From assembly GCA_947475065.1 (NCBI GenBank), contig CANJLB010000016.1:1-64000 (forward strand): a stretch of 64,000 nt of DNA, written 5' to 3'. The position numbers and the translations under genes are program-made. A model generated the notes under the pieces. That model was not told the origin of the DNA, ran no database searches, and saw nothing but the letters and a program-made list of their open reading frames with translations. This document shows, piece by piece, positions 25,596 to 34,174 of this stretch (positions are counted from its first letter, which is position 1; each line of letters opens with the position of its first letter). This DNA comes from Opitutia bacterium (GTDB lineage: Bacteria > Verrucomicrobiota > Verrucomicrobiia > Opitutales > Opitutaceae).

Positions 25596-27094
25596 ACCCC
25601 GTCCCGTTCATCGCCACCCCCGACGTCGTTCTGATCGGCAGCGGCATCATGTCGGCCAACCTCGGTGCGCTGCTCAAGCGCCTCGACCCCGCGCTGAAGA
25701 TTCAGGTGTTCGAAGCGGCCGACGAACTGGCCTATGAGAGCAGCAATGGGTGGAACAATGCCGGCACCGGTCACGCCGGTATCTGTGAGCTGAGTTACAC
25801 ACCCACGCGCGAGCCCGACGGCACGGTCAACGTCCAAAAGGTCATTGATATCTTTGAGGAGTTCGAACAATCGCTCCAGTTCTGGGCGCACGCGGTGGAG
25901 AGCGGCATGATCACCCAACCGAGGGAGTTCATCAACCCGGTGCAGCATATCAGCTTTGTGCATGGGCAGGCTCAGGTGGACTTTCTGCGCGCCCGCTACG
26001 CCGGCATGTCAGCGCACCACTTCTTTCATGAGATGGAGTTCACCACCGATCCGACGAAGATTGGCACCTGGGCCCCGTTGCTCACCGAAGGCCGCGACCC
26101 CGCCGTGCCCATCGCCGGGACGAAAATGGACGGCGGCACGGACGTGAACTTCGGCGTCATCGCCCGCAAGCTCCTCGGCTGGCTCGCGGTGCAGGAAGGC
26201 TGCGGCGTGGCCGCCGGCCACCGCGTCGTCGGCCTCGCCAAGGCCGGCGCGGGCTGGGATGTCACCGCGCGCAACCGGCACACCGGCGCGGAACGCACCG
26301 TGCGCGCGAAATTCGTCTTCGTCGGTGCGGGCGGCGGCAGCCTGCCGCTGTTGCAGCTGGCCGGTCTGCCCGAGGCCCGGGGGCTCGGCGTCTTCCCCAT
26401 TGGCGGGCAGTGGCTCATGTGTGACGATCCCGCCATCGTGGCGAGGCATCAGGCCAAGGTCTACGGGCAGGCGTTCGACGCCGCGCCCACCATGGCCGTG
26501 CCGCACCTTGACACGCGGATCCTCGACGGCAGGAAGACGCTCCTTTTCGGGCCTTTCGCGGCATGGACGACGCGGTTCCTCCACCGCACTGGCAGCTGGA
26601 CCGACCTCCCTCGTTCGGTGAAGCCCCACAACCTCCCGACGTTGCTCAAGATCGGAGCCAGCAACCTGCCGCTGGTGCGCTACCTGATCCAGCAGGGCAC
26701 GCAGAGCATGGCCGACCGCATGGAAGTGCTGCATGTCTTCTACCCCAAGGCGCAGGCGAAAGACTGGAAGCTCGTTGATGCCGGCATTCGCGTGCAGGCG
26801 ATCAAGCGGACCGATGGCGAGGCCGGAATCGTCCATTACGGCACGGAGGTTCTGACCAGTGCTGATCACAGCATTTCCGCGCTCCTCGGTGCGTCGCCCG
26901 GCGCATCGGTCTGTGTGCACATTGTGCTCGAAGTCATCCGCCAATGTTTTCCCCAATTGCTCGAAAACGAGATCGGCCGGCACCGTATCCGGCTGCTCAT
27001 CCCGACGTATGGCGTTGATATGCGCCTGCCGCAAAACGCCTCTGCCTATCACCAGCTTGCCGGTGCCGCCCGGATCATGCTAGGCCTGACTTGA
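25592..27094 (+). CDS. mqo: Malate:quinone oxidoreductase
   Basis: The FAD-binding motif VVLIGSGIMSANLGALLKRL is near the N-terminus, followed by ESSNGWNNAGTGHAGICELSYTP, a strong Mqo signature, and FINPVQHISFVHG. The C-terminus ends QLAGAARIMLGL. Mqo oxidises malate to oxaloacetate and passes electrons to quinone at the inner membrane, feeding the TCA cycle. The length of 500 residues is standard. The ATG at 25592 overlaps the stop of the rhamnose isomerase stub, so translation may now depend on upstream ribosomes or on a site inside the stub. Confidence 0.93.
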   Translation: MNPVPFIATPDVVLIGSGIMSANLGALLKRLDPALKIQVFEAADELAYESSNGWNNAGTGHAGICELSYTPTREPDGTVNVQKVIDIFEEFEQSLQFWAHAVESGMITQPREFINPVQHISFVHGQAQVDFLRARYAGMSAHHFFHEMEFTTDPTKIGTWAPLLTEGRDPAVPIAGTKMDGGTDVNFGVIARKLLGWLAVQEGCGVAAGHRVVGLAKAGAGWDVTARNRHTGAERTVRAKFVFVGAGGGSLPLLQLAGLPEARGLGVFPIGGQWLMCDDPAIVARHQAKVYGQAFDAAPTMAVPHLDTRILDGRKTLLFGPFAAWTTRFLHRTGSWTDLPRSVKPHNLPTLLKIGASNLPLVRYLIQQGTQSMADRMEVLHVFYPKAQAKDWKLVDAGIRVQAIKRTDGEAGIVHYGTEVLTSADHSISALLGASPGASVCVHIVLEVIRQCFPQLLENEIGRHRIRLLIPTYGVDMRLPQNASAYHQLAGAARIMLGLT

Positions 27095-27282
27095 TCTGAG
27101 GGTGCGACCGACACGGCCTGGGGCGGCAGCAGTTTGTCCGGCAGTTGGGCATGATCCGATGGCCCTGTCCCGAGGCGGGACTGGGGCGGGCTCACGATCA
27201 GATCATTGGCACATGCGGAGGCAACCCGCATGCTCTAGAGGCATTCGTCAGTTGGTCGGATAAGATGACCTTGTCACTGTCT

Positions 27283-28022
27283 TTATCGCGGTGGCGCGGA
27301 TATGAGGATGCGGTCGATTTCACGGTTGAAGGCCCGGTCTGCGTCAGCCGGGCTGGCGGCATCGTAGATTGCCAGCGCAATCATCCTGACCGCGAAACGA
27401 TCATGCCGGCCCATCACCTCCTGCCAGCGTTGCCCCCGCACGCCTCCTCAATGCCAACCAAGCCGCGCCCGGTTTGGATAACCGTGCCGTTTGCGATGGC
27501 CGGTTGTCCGGCCAGGGAGAATAATTCGGCCAGCCCGCTTGCCATGAGCACGCGCAGACGTCCCATCAGCCCCGTTCCAATCATGGCCGGCCACGGCAGC
27601 GCGGCGAAGACGGGCACGATGGGCCAGGCCAGGTGGCGGGCGCAGTGCAAACCCTCATGGGCGGCGATCAGCGCCAGCGCCAAGCAGGCGAGCAACAGCG
27701 CATAGGTCCACTCCGCCAGCGGCCAGCCCGGGAAGGGCTGCAGGAGCAGGCGCACCCATGGAACCAACAGCAAGACGACGAGCGCAGAGGCCCATAAGAT
27801 TCTCATTTGGACCTTTCTGGCCGGCTGCGGCCGCGGTCGGTCGCGCCAGCGGTCACAAATGAAATACACACTCAAAAGCGGAATCAGCAGCCAGCCGTTT
27901 TCAGCCCCGGAAAACAATTCCATGCGTACCCATTGGAAAATCCATGCGGCCGCGCAAACCGCCAGCGCTGCCGACAGCAGTGTAGTCTGGCGCCGGCAGG
28001 TCGGGGAAGGCGAAGCAGTCAT
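27283..28022 (-). pseudogene. Exosortase, broken just after the catalytic cysteine motif
   Basis: The frame from 28022 gives several TM helices (LLSAALAVCAAAWIFQWV, GWLLIPLLSVYFICDRW and others) and reaches VGIEEACGG, the EAC box holding the active-site cysteine of exosortases. It then runs only NAGRR before a stop at 27414. In the overlapping frame, sequence down to 27283 reads WQEVMGRHDRFAVRMIALAIYD and ends DRILISAPPR, resembling the C-terminus of an EpsI-like or fused exosortase domain. The helices carrying the essential Arg and His residues are missing, so an internal deletion with frameshift is the likely cause. No PEP-CTERM target was seen. Confidence 0.6.
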
Positions 28023-28050
28023 GGGAGCGGGGCTTGGACGCTGGCGTGGT

Positions 28051-28329
28051 TTAGTTGGCTCGCACGGAGCGGGCGATGGCCGCCGCAGCCTCGGTCAGCA
28101 GGGCGTTTTCTTCCGGCAGCATTGTCTGGCTCGCAGGAGCGCGGCGCAATGCCGCCTGCGCTTCGTCCGGGCGACCAGCCGAGGCGTAGATGACCGCCAG
28201 ATAGGGCGCGCGGCCCGGAGGAAACATTTTTTCCGGGTCGGGCAGCCCATCCACGAGGGCAACAGCCTCCTTGAATTGCCTGAGCTGCCATAAGGCGAAG
28301 GCGTGGCCCGTCGCTGCAGGCAAATCCAA
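28051..28329 (-). pseudogene. TPR-like fragment upstream of the exosortase
   Basis: The 92-residue frame contains ALWQLRQFKEAVALVDGLP and YLAVIYASAGRPDEAQAALRRAP, two helix-turn-helix units of tetratricopeptide type. It starts abruptly with no signal or ribosome-binding site, and upstream sequence has no TPR character, so it is probably an N-terminally truncated relic. It lies 28 bases before the broken exosortase on the same strand. TPR proteins are common exosortase-locus neighbours. Confidence 0.4.
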
Positions 28330-28702
28330 CGATGTCTCGCTTGCAAATCCAAGTGCCCGAGGGTTTCAGGCCCGGACCTCCGCACTCGCGCTTCAGGTTC
28401 CTCGGGCAGATCCATTGCAGCGCTGCGTTGCCTTGCTACCACCTGACCATCGCAGCGTCTCATCCCAAAAAACGGGTTATCCAAAGTCCCTCGTGACCAT
28501 TGGCCACCACATTAGGAAGTGCCGGCTGGATTTTGGCCTATTCCAGCGATAAGTGGCCGTTCTTATCTAGGCGGAGGAAGGACAGAATGGGGCTGGAAGA
28601 AACGCGGGACGAGGCCCGAATTTCACCGTTTCCCGCATCCGCTGCTCGCGCCAAGCCACCGTGAAACGGCATTGGCCTGCGTTTCGCGATCACCGCCAGG
28701 CC
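28330..28702. other. Intergenic region, nothing clear seen
   Basis: This 370-base gap separates the TPR fragment from the dehydrogenase-like gene. It contains a weak inverted pair (TTCACCGTTTC near 28621 and ACCGTGAAACGG near 28660) and no frame with recognisable homology. It may be decayed remains of the upstream exosortase locus. Confidence 0.35.
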
Positions 28703-30433
28703 TCAGTTCGGTGGCAGCGGCTTGAAGTTTTGCGGGCCGCCGACCGATTTGACGCCGCCGGGGCCGCGGTCGGGGGTTGGATACGTCGGGATCTTGCGTT
28801 CGTTGAGCGCGGGTTCGCTTGGGATGGGCGCGCGCGGGGGCGGGGTGTTGCGCAGGAGATGGTTGACGGTATAGACCACCCAAGGGCTGAGGAGCTGGTG
28901 CTGACCGTCCTCGCTGACGATCTCGTTCAGCGTGAGGTCATAGAGCCGCCAAGCGTCCAAGGTATCGAGGTGGAGGGTGACCTTCATGTGGTCGGGGGAA
29001 ACGACGGCGGAGGTGATGCCGACGGGGTGGTTGTCATACTTTGAAGATCCATATTGCTCGTGGTAATCGTAAAAATAGGTCTTCATCGCATAGTTTGAGG
29101 GGTTGCTGGCGATGCCCGCATTGACGGGCCGGGTGAAGGAGAGCTGGAACCCGTCGTCTGTGAGCTTCATGGCTGCAACTTCGAGCGGCACGACGCCCTT
29201 CCAGGTGATGCGTTGCAGGCCATCTTCGCCAGTCCAGGCGTCATGGTAGGTCTGGGCGACCCAGAGGCCGCCCTCCACATCGAATGCGAGGCGGTTGTTG
29301 CCGCGGCGCATCTTGGGATTGGCGGCATCATTGAGGAAGGGTGTGACGGCGCCTTGCACCACGCCGTCCACGTCCTCGAGCATCACCCGCAGGAGATGGC
29401 GTTGGTTCATTTCGCCGAGAAAAACTTGTCCGGTGAACGGTCCGAACTTGCCGCCGGTGGTGTCCCAGCTCGGCTGCGTGGGCGAGTTGGCCATGTCCCC
29501 GTAGGGAAACACCACGGCTGCCCGCGTGCGAAGTGCGTCGAGTTCCGCGACGGGACGCTCGACCGGGCTGTGTCCGCCCTGAAAGTCTTCGCGCCAGATC
29601 AGACTGGGAGGATGGCCATAGAAATGGCCCTTCTGGATGTGATAAAGCGCTCCCGACCCGACCCAGTCGCCTTGGTTGTCGGTGGAGAAGAGCCGCCCCT
29701 GCGGGTCGAGGCCTATGCCGTTGGGCTCGCGCAAACCGGAGGCATACGGAATCGTCCGGCCGTCGGGTGTCACCTGCATGATCCAACCGCGATAGGGCAC
29801 GTCGGAAGTCATGCGGCTGATCGCCCCGAACGGAGTCATGAAGCCGCGCACTTCCGTGGTCAGGGTCATGGGTCGGGCCTGATTGGAGCCATTGCCCAAT
29901 GCAAAAAAGAGGTTGCCTTGCGCGTCCTTCACCGGGCCGAACCCAAATTGATGATAGTTGCCCGACAGCCCGAACTGGTCGGAAACGGACTCAAAGTGGT
30001 CGGCCTTGCCATCGTCGTCGGTGTCCACAAGCCGCGTGAGCTCGGGCATCTGCATGACGAGCAATTCGCGGTTGCTGATCGGCAGGACTCCGAGAGGCGT
30101 GTGCAGTCCTTGGGCAAAGGTGGACCATTTCTTGGTCTTGGGATTATAAAAACATACCCAACCCCGGTAGAATAGCACCACGATGCGGCCGTCCGGCATG
30201 ACGGCGAGGCCGTCCACGGAGAGGCTGTCCGGCGGCAGATCAATGGTCTCGATGTCGTAATACTGGGCAAATTTGCTCGGCGCGTCGGTGACCACCAGGG
30301 GCTGGCGGTTGCCGCCACCGCGCGGCGCGGCCCCGCGGGCGGGAGCGGCGGCATGCAGGGGGGCAAGGGCCAGCCCGAGGACGGCCAGCGCGGTGAGCAG
30401 GGTGGGAAAGGGGCGGAGCGGATGCGGATTCAT
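28703..30433 (-). CDS. Secreted PQQ-dependent sugar dehydrogenase-like beta-propeller protein
   Basis: The ATG at 30433 starts a signal peptide ending near APLHAAAPA. The mature part has propeller blades of the soluble-glucose/sorbosone dehydrogenase kind: SVDGLAVMPDGRIVVLFYRG, HTPLGVLPISNRELLVMQMPEL, DDDGKADHFESVSDQFGLSG, and YASGLREPNGIGLDPQGRLFSTDNQGDW. These fit membrane-bound dehydrogenase or NHL/PQQ repeat proteins in Planctomycetota and Verrucomicrobiota. It is probably a periplasmic redox enzyme or carbohydrate-binding propeller. It lies 20 bases downstream of a cupredoxin gene on the same strand, so the two may form an electron-transfer pair. Confidence 0.65.
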   Translation of the reverse strand: MNPHPLRPFPTLLTALAVLGLALAPLHAAAPARGAAPRGGGNRQPLVVTDAPSKFAQYYDIETIDLPPDSLSVDGLAVMPDGRIVVLFYRGWVCFYNPKTKKWSTFAQGLHTPLGVLPISNRELLVMQMPELTRLVDTDDDGKADHFESVSDQFGLSGNYHQFGFGPVKDAQGNLFFALGNGSNQARPMTLTTEVRGFMTPFGAISRMTSDVPYRGWIMQVTPDGRTIPYASGLREPNGIGLDPQGRLFSTDNQGDWVGSGALYHIQKGHFYGHPPSLIWREDFQGGHSPVERPVAELDALRTRAAVVFPYGDMANSPTQPSWDTTGGKFGPFTGQVFLGEMNQRHLLRVMLEDVDGVVQGAVTPFLNDAANPKMRRGNNRLAFDVEGGLWVAQTYHDAWTGEDGLQRITWKGVVPLEVAAMKLTDDGFQLSFTRPVNAGIASNPSNYAMKTYFYDYHEQYGSSKYDNHPVGITSAVVSPDHMKVTLHLDTLDAWRLYDLTLNEIVSEDGQHQLLSPWVVYTVNHLLRNTPPPRAPIPSEPALNERKIPTYPTPDRGPGGVKSVGGPQNFKPLPPN

Positions 30434-30453
30434 GGGGAAGGGGGGCGGGGCGT

Positions 30454-31593
30454 TTACGGCGCGGGTGCGGCGGGCAAGGGCATGATGATGGTGAACTCCC
30501 GCGCGCTCGCGCCGGAGAACTTGAAATAGCTTCCCTCCCGCGTGCCGCCGGTGGCGGTCACGCCGCCAGCGGCGGGGATGGCGAACCACACGGTGGCTTC
30601 CCCGCTGGTGCGGAAGCGGCGTACCAGCCTGCCGTTCCGCACCTCGGCGCGCTCGCGCACCGTCACGCCGTCCACCACGGTCGCGAACTCCGGGATGCTC
30701 TGGGCGTCCAACACGAAGCCCTTGTAGTCAATCCGTTTGGGCTCGCCGCCGGGAGCGGTGCCGAGGCGGAGCGGGTACTCCGGCTCGGTATAAAACACGG
30801 GGCCCTCCAGAGTCGCCAGCCCGCGCTCTGCGGCGCGCGGCATCGTCATGTAGCCCCCCGTCCAGGCGTAGCGGAAGCGCCCCGCACCCGCGTCCCAGCA
30901 ATAGGCCACGCCCCCGGGCAGCAGCACGGCGATGGACGCCGGCCCGGAGTTGGGCATGAAGGCGCGCTGCGTCACGCCTTGTGCCGCCGGTGGGCCGGCG
31001 AGGTGCGCGGCATGCTCGTTCGGCGGCATGGCGGACGGAGGGGCGCCGGACGCTGTGCCCTGGGTGGGTGCGACGACCGTTTTAACTGGCGGCAGGGGGT
31101 TGTTGGTCACGATCATCGTGCCATACATGAGCACGAAGTGGCCGGGAAAGGTGCAGACGTAGGGGTATTCGCCGAGCACCGTCGGAGTTGTGAACTTCAG
31201 GCTGGCCGACGTTCCCGCCGGCACAACCTTGGTGGACCAGAGCACGTCCGGTGAAGGCGGCACGAAATCGCGCTCCGCCGCGCCCGCGCCGAGCGTCAGC
31301 GCCGCCAGGCCCACGGCTTCGCGCGTGCCGGGCTTCACGATCACGAAATTGTGCAGCATCTCCTCGGAGTTGGTGAAGATGATCTCAACTTCCGTGCCCG
31401 GACGCACCGAAAACGCACTGAGATCAAACTTCAGTCCGGGGACGGTGCCGATCCGGATGACCTCCGGCGTCCCGGCGGCATGAAGTCCGGCGGGCAGCGC
31501 AGCCAGCAGACCGATGGCCAGCGCCGCGAATCGCAGGCTCAGGCGCAAATGACCAAGGAAAGGGGCGGGGGTGCTGACAGGCGGGATCATCAT
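30454..31593 (-). CDS. Secreted protein with N-terminal cupredoxin (azurin/plastocyanin-like) domain
   Basis: The ATG at 31593 starts a signal peptide (LRFAALAIGLLAALPAGLHAAG). The cupredoxin domain has type 1 copper ligands in order: His in EMLHNFVIV, then Cys, His and Met in YVCTFPGHFVLMYG. The C-terminal 190 residues form a separate beta-rich domain (FRYAWTGGYMTMPRAAERG, RIDYKGFVLD), also found next to heme or propeller domains. It may carry electrons from the neighbouring dehydrogenase-like protein. The copper set is complete, so the protein is probably functional. Confidence 0.75.
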   Translation of the reverse strand: MMIPPVSTPAPFLGHLRLSLRFAALAIGLLAALPAGLHAAGTPEVIRIGTVPGLKFDLSAFSVRPGTEVEIIFTNSEEMLHNFVIVKPGTREAVGLAALTLGAGAAERDFVPPSPDVLWSTKVVPAGTSASLKFTTPTVLGEYPYVCTFPGHFVLMYGTMIVTNNPLPPVKTVVAPTQGTASGAPPSAMPPNEHAAHLAGPPAAQGVTQRAFMPNSGPASIAVLLPGGVAYCWDAGAGRFRYAWTGGYMTMPRAAERGLATLEGPVFYTEPEYPLRLGTAPGGEPKRIDYKGFVLDAQSIPEFATVVDGVTVRERAEVRNGRLVRRFRTSGEATVWFAIPAAGGVTATGGTREGSYFKFSGASAREFTIIMPLPAAPAP

Positions 31594-31812
31594 GTTGACT
31601 TTGATCTGAAAAATCCGGCAAGGGAAGGGCCTTTTAGGAAAAGCTGAAATCTGAAAAACTGACAGCTGAAGACGAGGGCCACTCACGGCTGCGCGCGTTT
31701 GTCCGGCCTTGGTCGCATTGCTCCCAAGCTTGGATGAGGGCCGTTTTCTGGCCGGCCAACAATTCCGCCGTGCCGAGCAGAACGGGTGCGGCCGCGCTTC
31801 GAGCTTGGGGCT
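31594..31812. other. Upstream region of the cupredoxin gene, no further gene seen
   Basis: This stretch should carry the promoter of the cupredoxin-dehydrogenase pair. I saw no convincing boxes. From about 31783 it merges into the duplicated block that recurs near 35469. Confidence 0.3.
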
Positions 31813-31885
31813 GTAGGGCAGGGTCGCCGAACCCCGCCGATTGGACGCTGCGAAATCGAGGCGGGGTTCGGCGACCCCGCCCTAC
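31813..31885. repeat. REPIN, intact inverted REP pair
   Basis: The left unit (31813-31838) begins GTAGGGCAGGGTCGCC. The right unit (31860-31885) is the inverse and ends GGCGACCCCGCCCTAC. Each unit folds on a GGGGTCG-type stem. The same pair in decayed form lies at 35499-35577 with the same flanks. Confidence 0.75.
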
Positions 31886-31933
31886 ATTGATCTGCACCCG
31901 CCAAGGTAAGTCAGAGGAGGTCGGGTTGTAAGC

Positions 31934-32150
31934 ATTGTTATTTTCCACAGTAAAAATCCTTTCGATCCAGCGAGTGGTATGGGATCGCCTCCATGAGGTG
32001 CGGCTGCTCGACACGGTCGCCGGCGGTGTGGTTGGCGACGGTGCGGGCGACTTTGAGGATACGGTCGTAGACGCGTGCTCTGAGCGAGAGCCGCTCCATC
32101 GCCTGTTGGAGCATTTCACTGAGCGCATCGTCGAGCGAAGTGGGCGCGGT
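31934..32150 (-). pseudogene. Decayed copy of the comM 3' end, copy 1
   Basis: Read down from about 32150, this gives [19 protein letters not shown], then [27 protein letters not shown] and [12 protein letters not shown] before a stop. It matches the last 60 codons of the genuine comM end (37542-38027), which reads [19 protein letters not shown] and [17 protein letters not shown]. The frame is still open but nothing upstream continues it. It has a slightly longer C-terminus (CGK) than the real gene. Confidence 0.75.
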
Positions 32151-32220
32151 GCGTGAAATCAGTTGCGGGTTAAATTGAGCCGGGGCGTTAACCCTGAACG
32201 CTCCAGCCTACACCACCGGG

Positions 32221-33498
32221 TCAGGGCCGGGGCACGGCCAGTCTGGCTTGCAGCATCAATACAAGGTCGTCTGCGTCACGCGGTTCGGGGATGACCCAGC
32301 GCGAGCCGAAAACCAGTTTTGGGACGGCGTTGCCGTCCTGGAGGGTGTGGCCAAAAATTCGGATGGAGCTTTGCAGATGCCGGTCGATCCAGGGGTCGGC
32401 CCGGGCGGCATCGAACTTCGCCTGGCCGACCAATTCGACCGCCTTGGCCTTGACGGTGTCGAGGCTTCGCGGGTGCCAGCGGTCGCCCGGTTCCGGCGAA
32501 AACATCCAGCGGTCGAAGGCCGGAAACGCGTCGTGCCGGGCCACCCAGACGGCCAGGCCCATTTTGGCCAGTTCGCAGGAGTCCTTAAATGCATCCACGT
32601 TTCCGGCTATGTAAGGGTTGCACTCGCTGCTCAACGGCGCCGGACACAGCGCAAAGGCCAGTTTGCCGCCGTAGCGGCGCACCGCTTCTTCGAGCATGGC
32701 ATGCACCTTCTGGCAATGGGGGCATTTGTAATCAAAGAGCAGCGTGACGATGTAGGGGGCGTCGGGCGAACCGACCAGCGGCACGGCGTGGGGATCGAGG
32801 GCGGGCAGGTTGTCTTGCGACGCGCCGCTGAGAGCGAGGGCGGGGGGGGCAAAGCCGACCTGCAGGGCCGCCATGCTGCCGGCCAGAGTCACACCGGCCA
32901 AGGCCAGGCCGATGGCAGCCCAAGGGCCAGTCACGCGCTGTGGGGCAGCGGGGGAAACCGCTTGAACTGGCGCGGCATTCGCCGTGCGCGTGGGGTCGTT
33001 CGGCGGGGGATTCGTCGGCACGACCTCGGTTGCATCATCGTCAAATTGCCTCGGCGCCCGCCAAATGACCAAAACCGCCAGCAGCACGCCCGTGAGGTGC
33101 GTGGCCATGCAATAGGGACAAAACGCCCCGATGAACCATTTCTGCACGATGGTGAACCACACGGCGCTTCCGGCGGCCGCCCCTGCCAGCACCAGCATCG
33201 CTCGCCAGGCCAGCCGCCGTACTGATGCCTCCGTGGCCGGACCAATGTAAAGACTGGCCAGCAGCATCGCCAGATACGCCCCCTCCGCCAGGCCGCTGAC
33301 GGGCAACCACCCGCCCACTGACGACCACCGGCTGCTGAGCACTTGGTCGCACGGGCTGCCGCCATCGCAACCGATCACCGATCCACCCACCACATAATGC
33401 CAGGCCAGGTAGCTGCTAAACGTCAGCCCCAGAGCGCTCAGGGCAGTCACGCCGAAGCGCCACCACGGCCAGGATTGGCGTTTTTTGGGATTGCTCAT
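32221..33498 (-). CDS. VKOR-DsbA fusion protein (disulfide bond formation)
   Basis: The ATG at 33498 begins a VKOR domain of four to five TM helices with a loop cysteine pair (GCDGGSPCDQV) and the active CxxC in FCPYCMATH. A linker and one more TM helix follow, then a periplasmic thioredoxin-fold domain with CPHC in DYKCPHCQKVHAML. Such fusions couple quinone reduction to disulfide formation in exported proteins, replacing DsbB plus DsbA. The length is 425 residues. It sits between two comM relics, suggesting it arrived as cargo. Vitamin K epoxide reductase-like proteins with fused Trx domains are known in cyanobacteria and other groups. Confidence 0.85.
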   Translation of the reverse strand: MSNPKKRQSWPWWRFGVTALSALGLTFSSYLAWHYVVGGSVIGCDGGSPCDQVLSSRWSSVGGWLPVSGLAEGAYLAMLLASLYIGPATEASVRRLAWRAMLVLAGAAAGSAVWFTIVQKWFIGAFCPYCMATHLTGVLLAVLVIWRAPRQFDDDATEVVPTNPPPNDPTRTANAAPVQAVSPAAPQRVTGPWAAIGLALAGVTLAGSMAALQVGFAPPALALSGASQDNLPALDPHAVPLVGSPDAPYIVTLLFDYKCPHCQKVHAMLEEAVRRYGGKLAFALCPAPLSSECNPYIAGNVDAFKDSCELAKMGLAVWVARHDAFPAFDRWMFSPEPGDRWHPRSLDTVKAKAVELVGQAKFDAARADPWIDRHLQSSIRIFGHTLQDGNAVPKLVFGSRWVIPEPRDADDLVLMLQARLAVPRP

Positions 33499-33499
33499 C

Positions 33500-33645
33500 A
33501 GGGGTATTGATTGGGTGCTTCTCGAACAAATAACGCAGGATGCGGGCGGCGAGGTTGGCGAGATTCTTGGTGTAGTAATGGGTCTTGCGGCGGAGCCGGT
33601 CAAGGTAGCCAGCGCAGGCGGTTGTTGTGGCTTTCGATGGTGAAG
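33500..33645 (-). pseudogene. IS1-like transposase C-terminal remnant
   Basis: On the minus strand the sequence reads FTIESHNNRLRW, a one-frame shift, then DRLRRKTHYYTKN and RILRYLFEKHPI. The pattern IES-x-N-x-RLR followed by R-x-RKT-x-Y-x-K is that of the C-terminus of IS1-family transposases. Only about 45 residues remain, with a frameshift. It runs directly into the comM relic at 33646. Confidence 0.45.
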
Positions 33646-33733
33646 GTGGCTTCGAGTAGATGCGGCTGCTCGACGCGGGCTGGCGGCGAGATCGGTGATG
33701 GTGCGGGTGACTTGTAGGATGCGGTCATAGATT
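33646..33733 (-). pseudogene. Decayed copy of the comM 3' end, copy 2
   Basis: The minus strand gives YDRILQVTRTITDLAAS (with an early shift) and then [10 protein letters not shown] in a second frame, matching genuine comM. About 85 bases remain. It is fused to an IS1-like remnant at its 3' side. Confidence 0.55.
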
Positions 33734-34174
33734 CAGGTCTGCCTCAATAATTTTTGGCCAGGGGTTCATTTCTTCTCCTCGCTTCCAGTTTCAGTGGCAC
33801 GCCGGTTTCCCAGAAGTTCAGGGATACCCGCATGTCCTGTTGGGTAGTCGGCCGCTTGCGTATTCGCGCCGCCGGTGGGTGAGATCAATTTGTCGGGTAT
33901 TTTCTTGAGCCTTCCGGTGGCGCAAAAGTGAGGTCAATGGATCTCAGTTGCGACATACTATTGTTAACCTTCGCAATTATGCACCAGCCCAACTACGCTG
34001 TATTTTTTTAGGTCTGTAGGAAGAATTGAAGATGGTATCCCGCTTCTCCCGAAGCGGGCTACGAGGAGAAAGCCGCATTGCTCGGTACGCCGGGATGGAC
34101 CGTGGTGTCACCCATATTTTGCAAGACTCAGCAGGCGCCGGAACCGTCCCTATTCGCCTGCTGTCTCGCTTCCT
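33734..34174. other. Intergenic region with a REP palindrome, no gene seen
   Basis: This 440-base gap is AT-richer than its surroundings and contains a REP palindrome at 34037-34062. No open frame shows homology. It probably includes more decayed mobile sequence. The protease promoter should be near its right end. Confidence 0.4.
34037..34062 (-). repeat. REP palindrome (GTAGCCCG type)
   Basis: On the minus strand: GTAG then CCCGCTTC-GGGA-GAAGCGGG and AT. This is the same class as the copies at 10297 and 55582, with an 8-bp perfect stem. Confidence 0.7.

Noticed and set aside
32221-33498. VKOR-DsbA gene considered as part of the integrative element
   Set aside because: It lies outside the 9-bp repeats and between comM relics, so it belongs to the older array and not to the present element.
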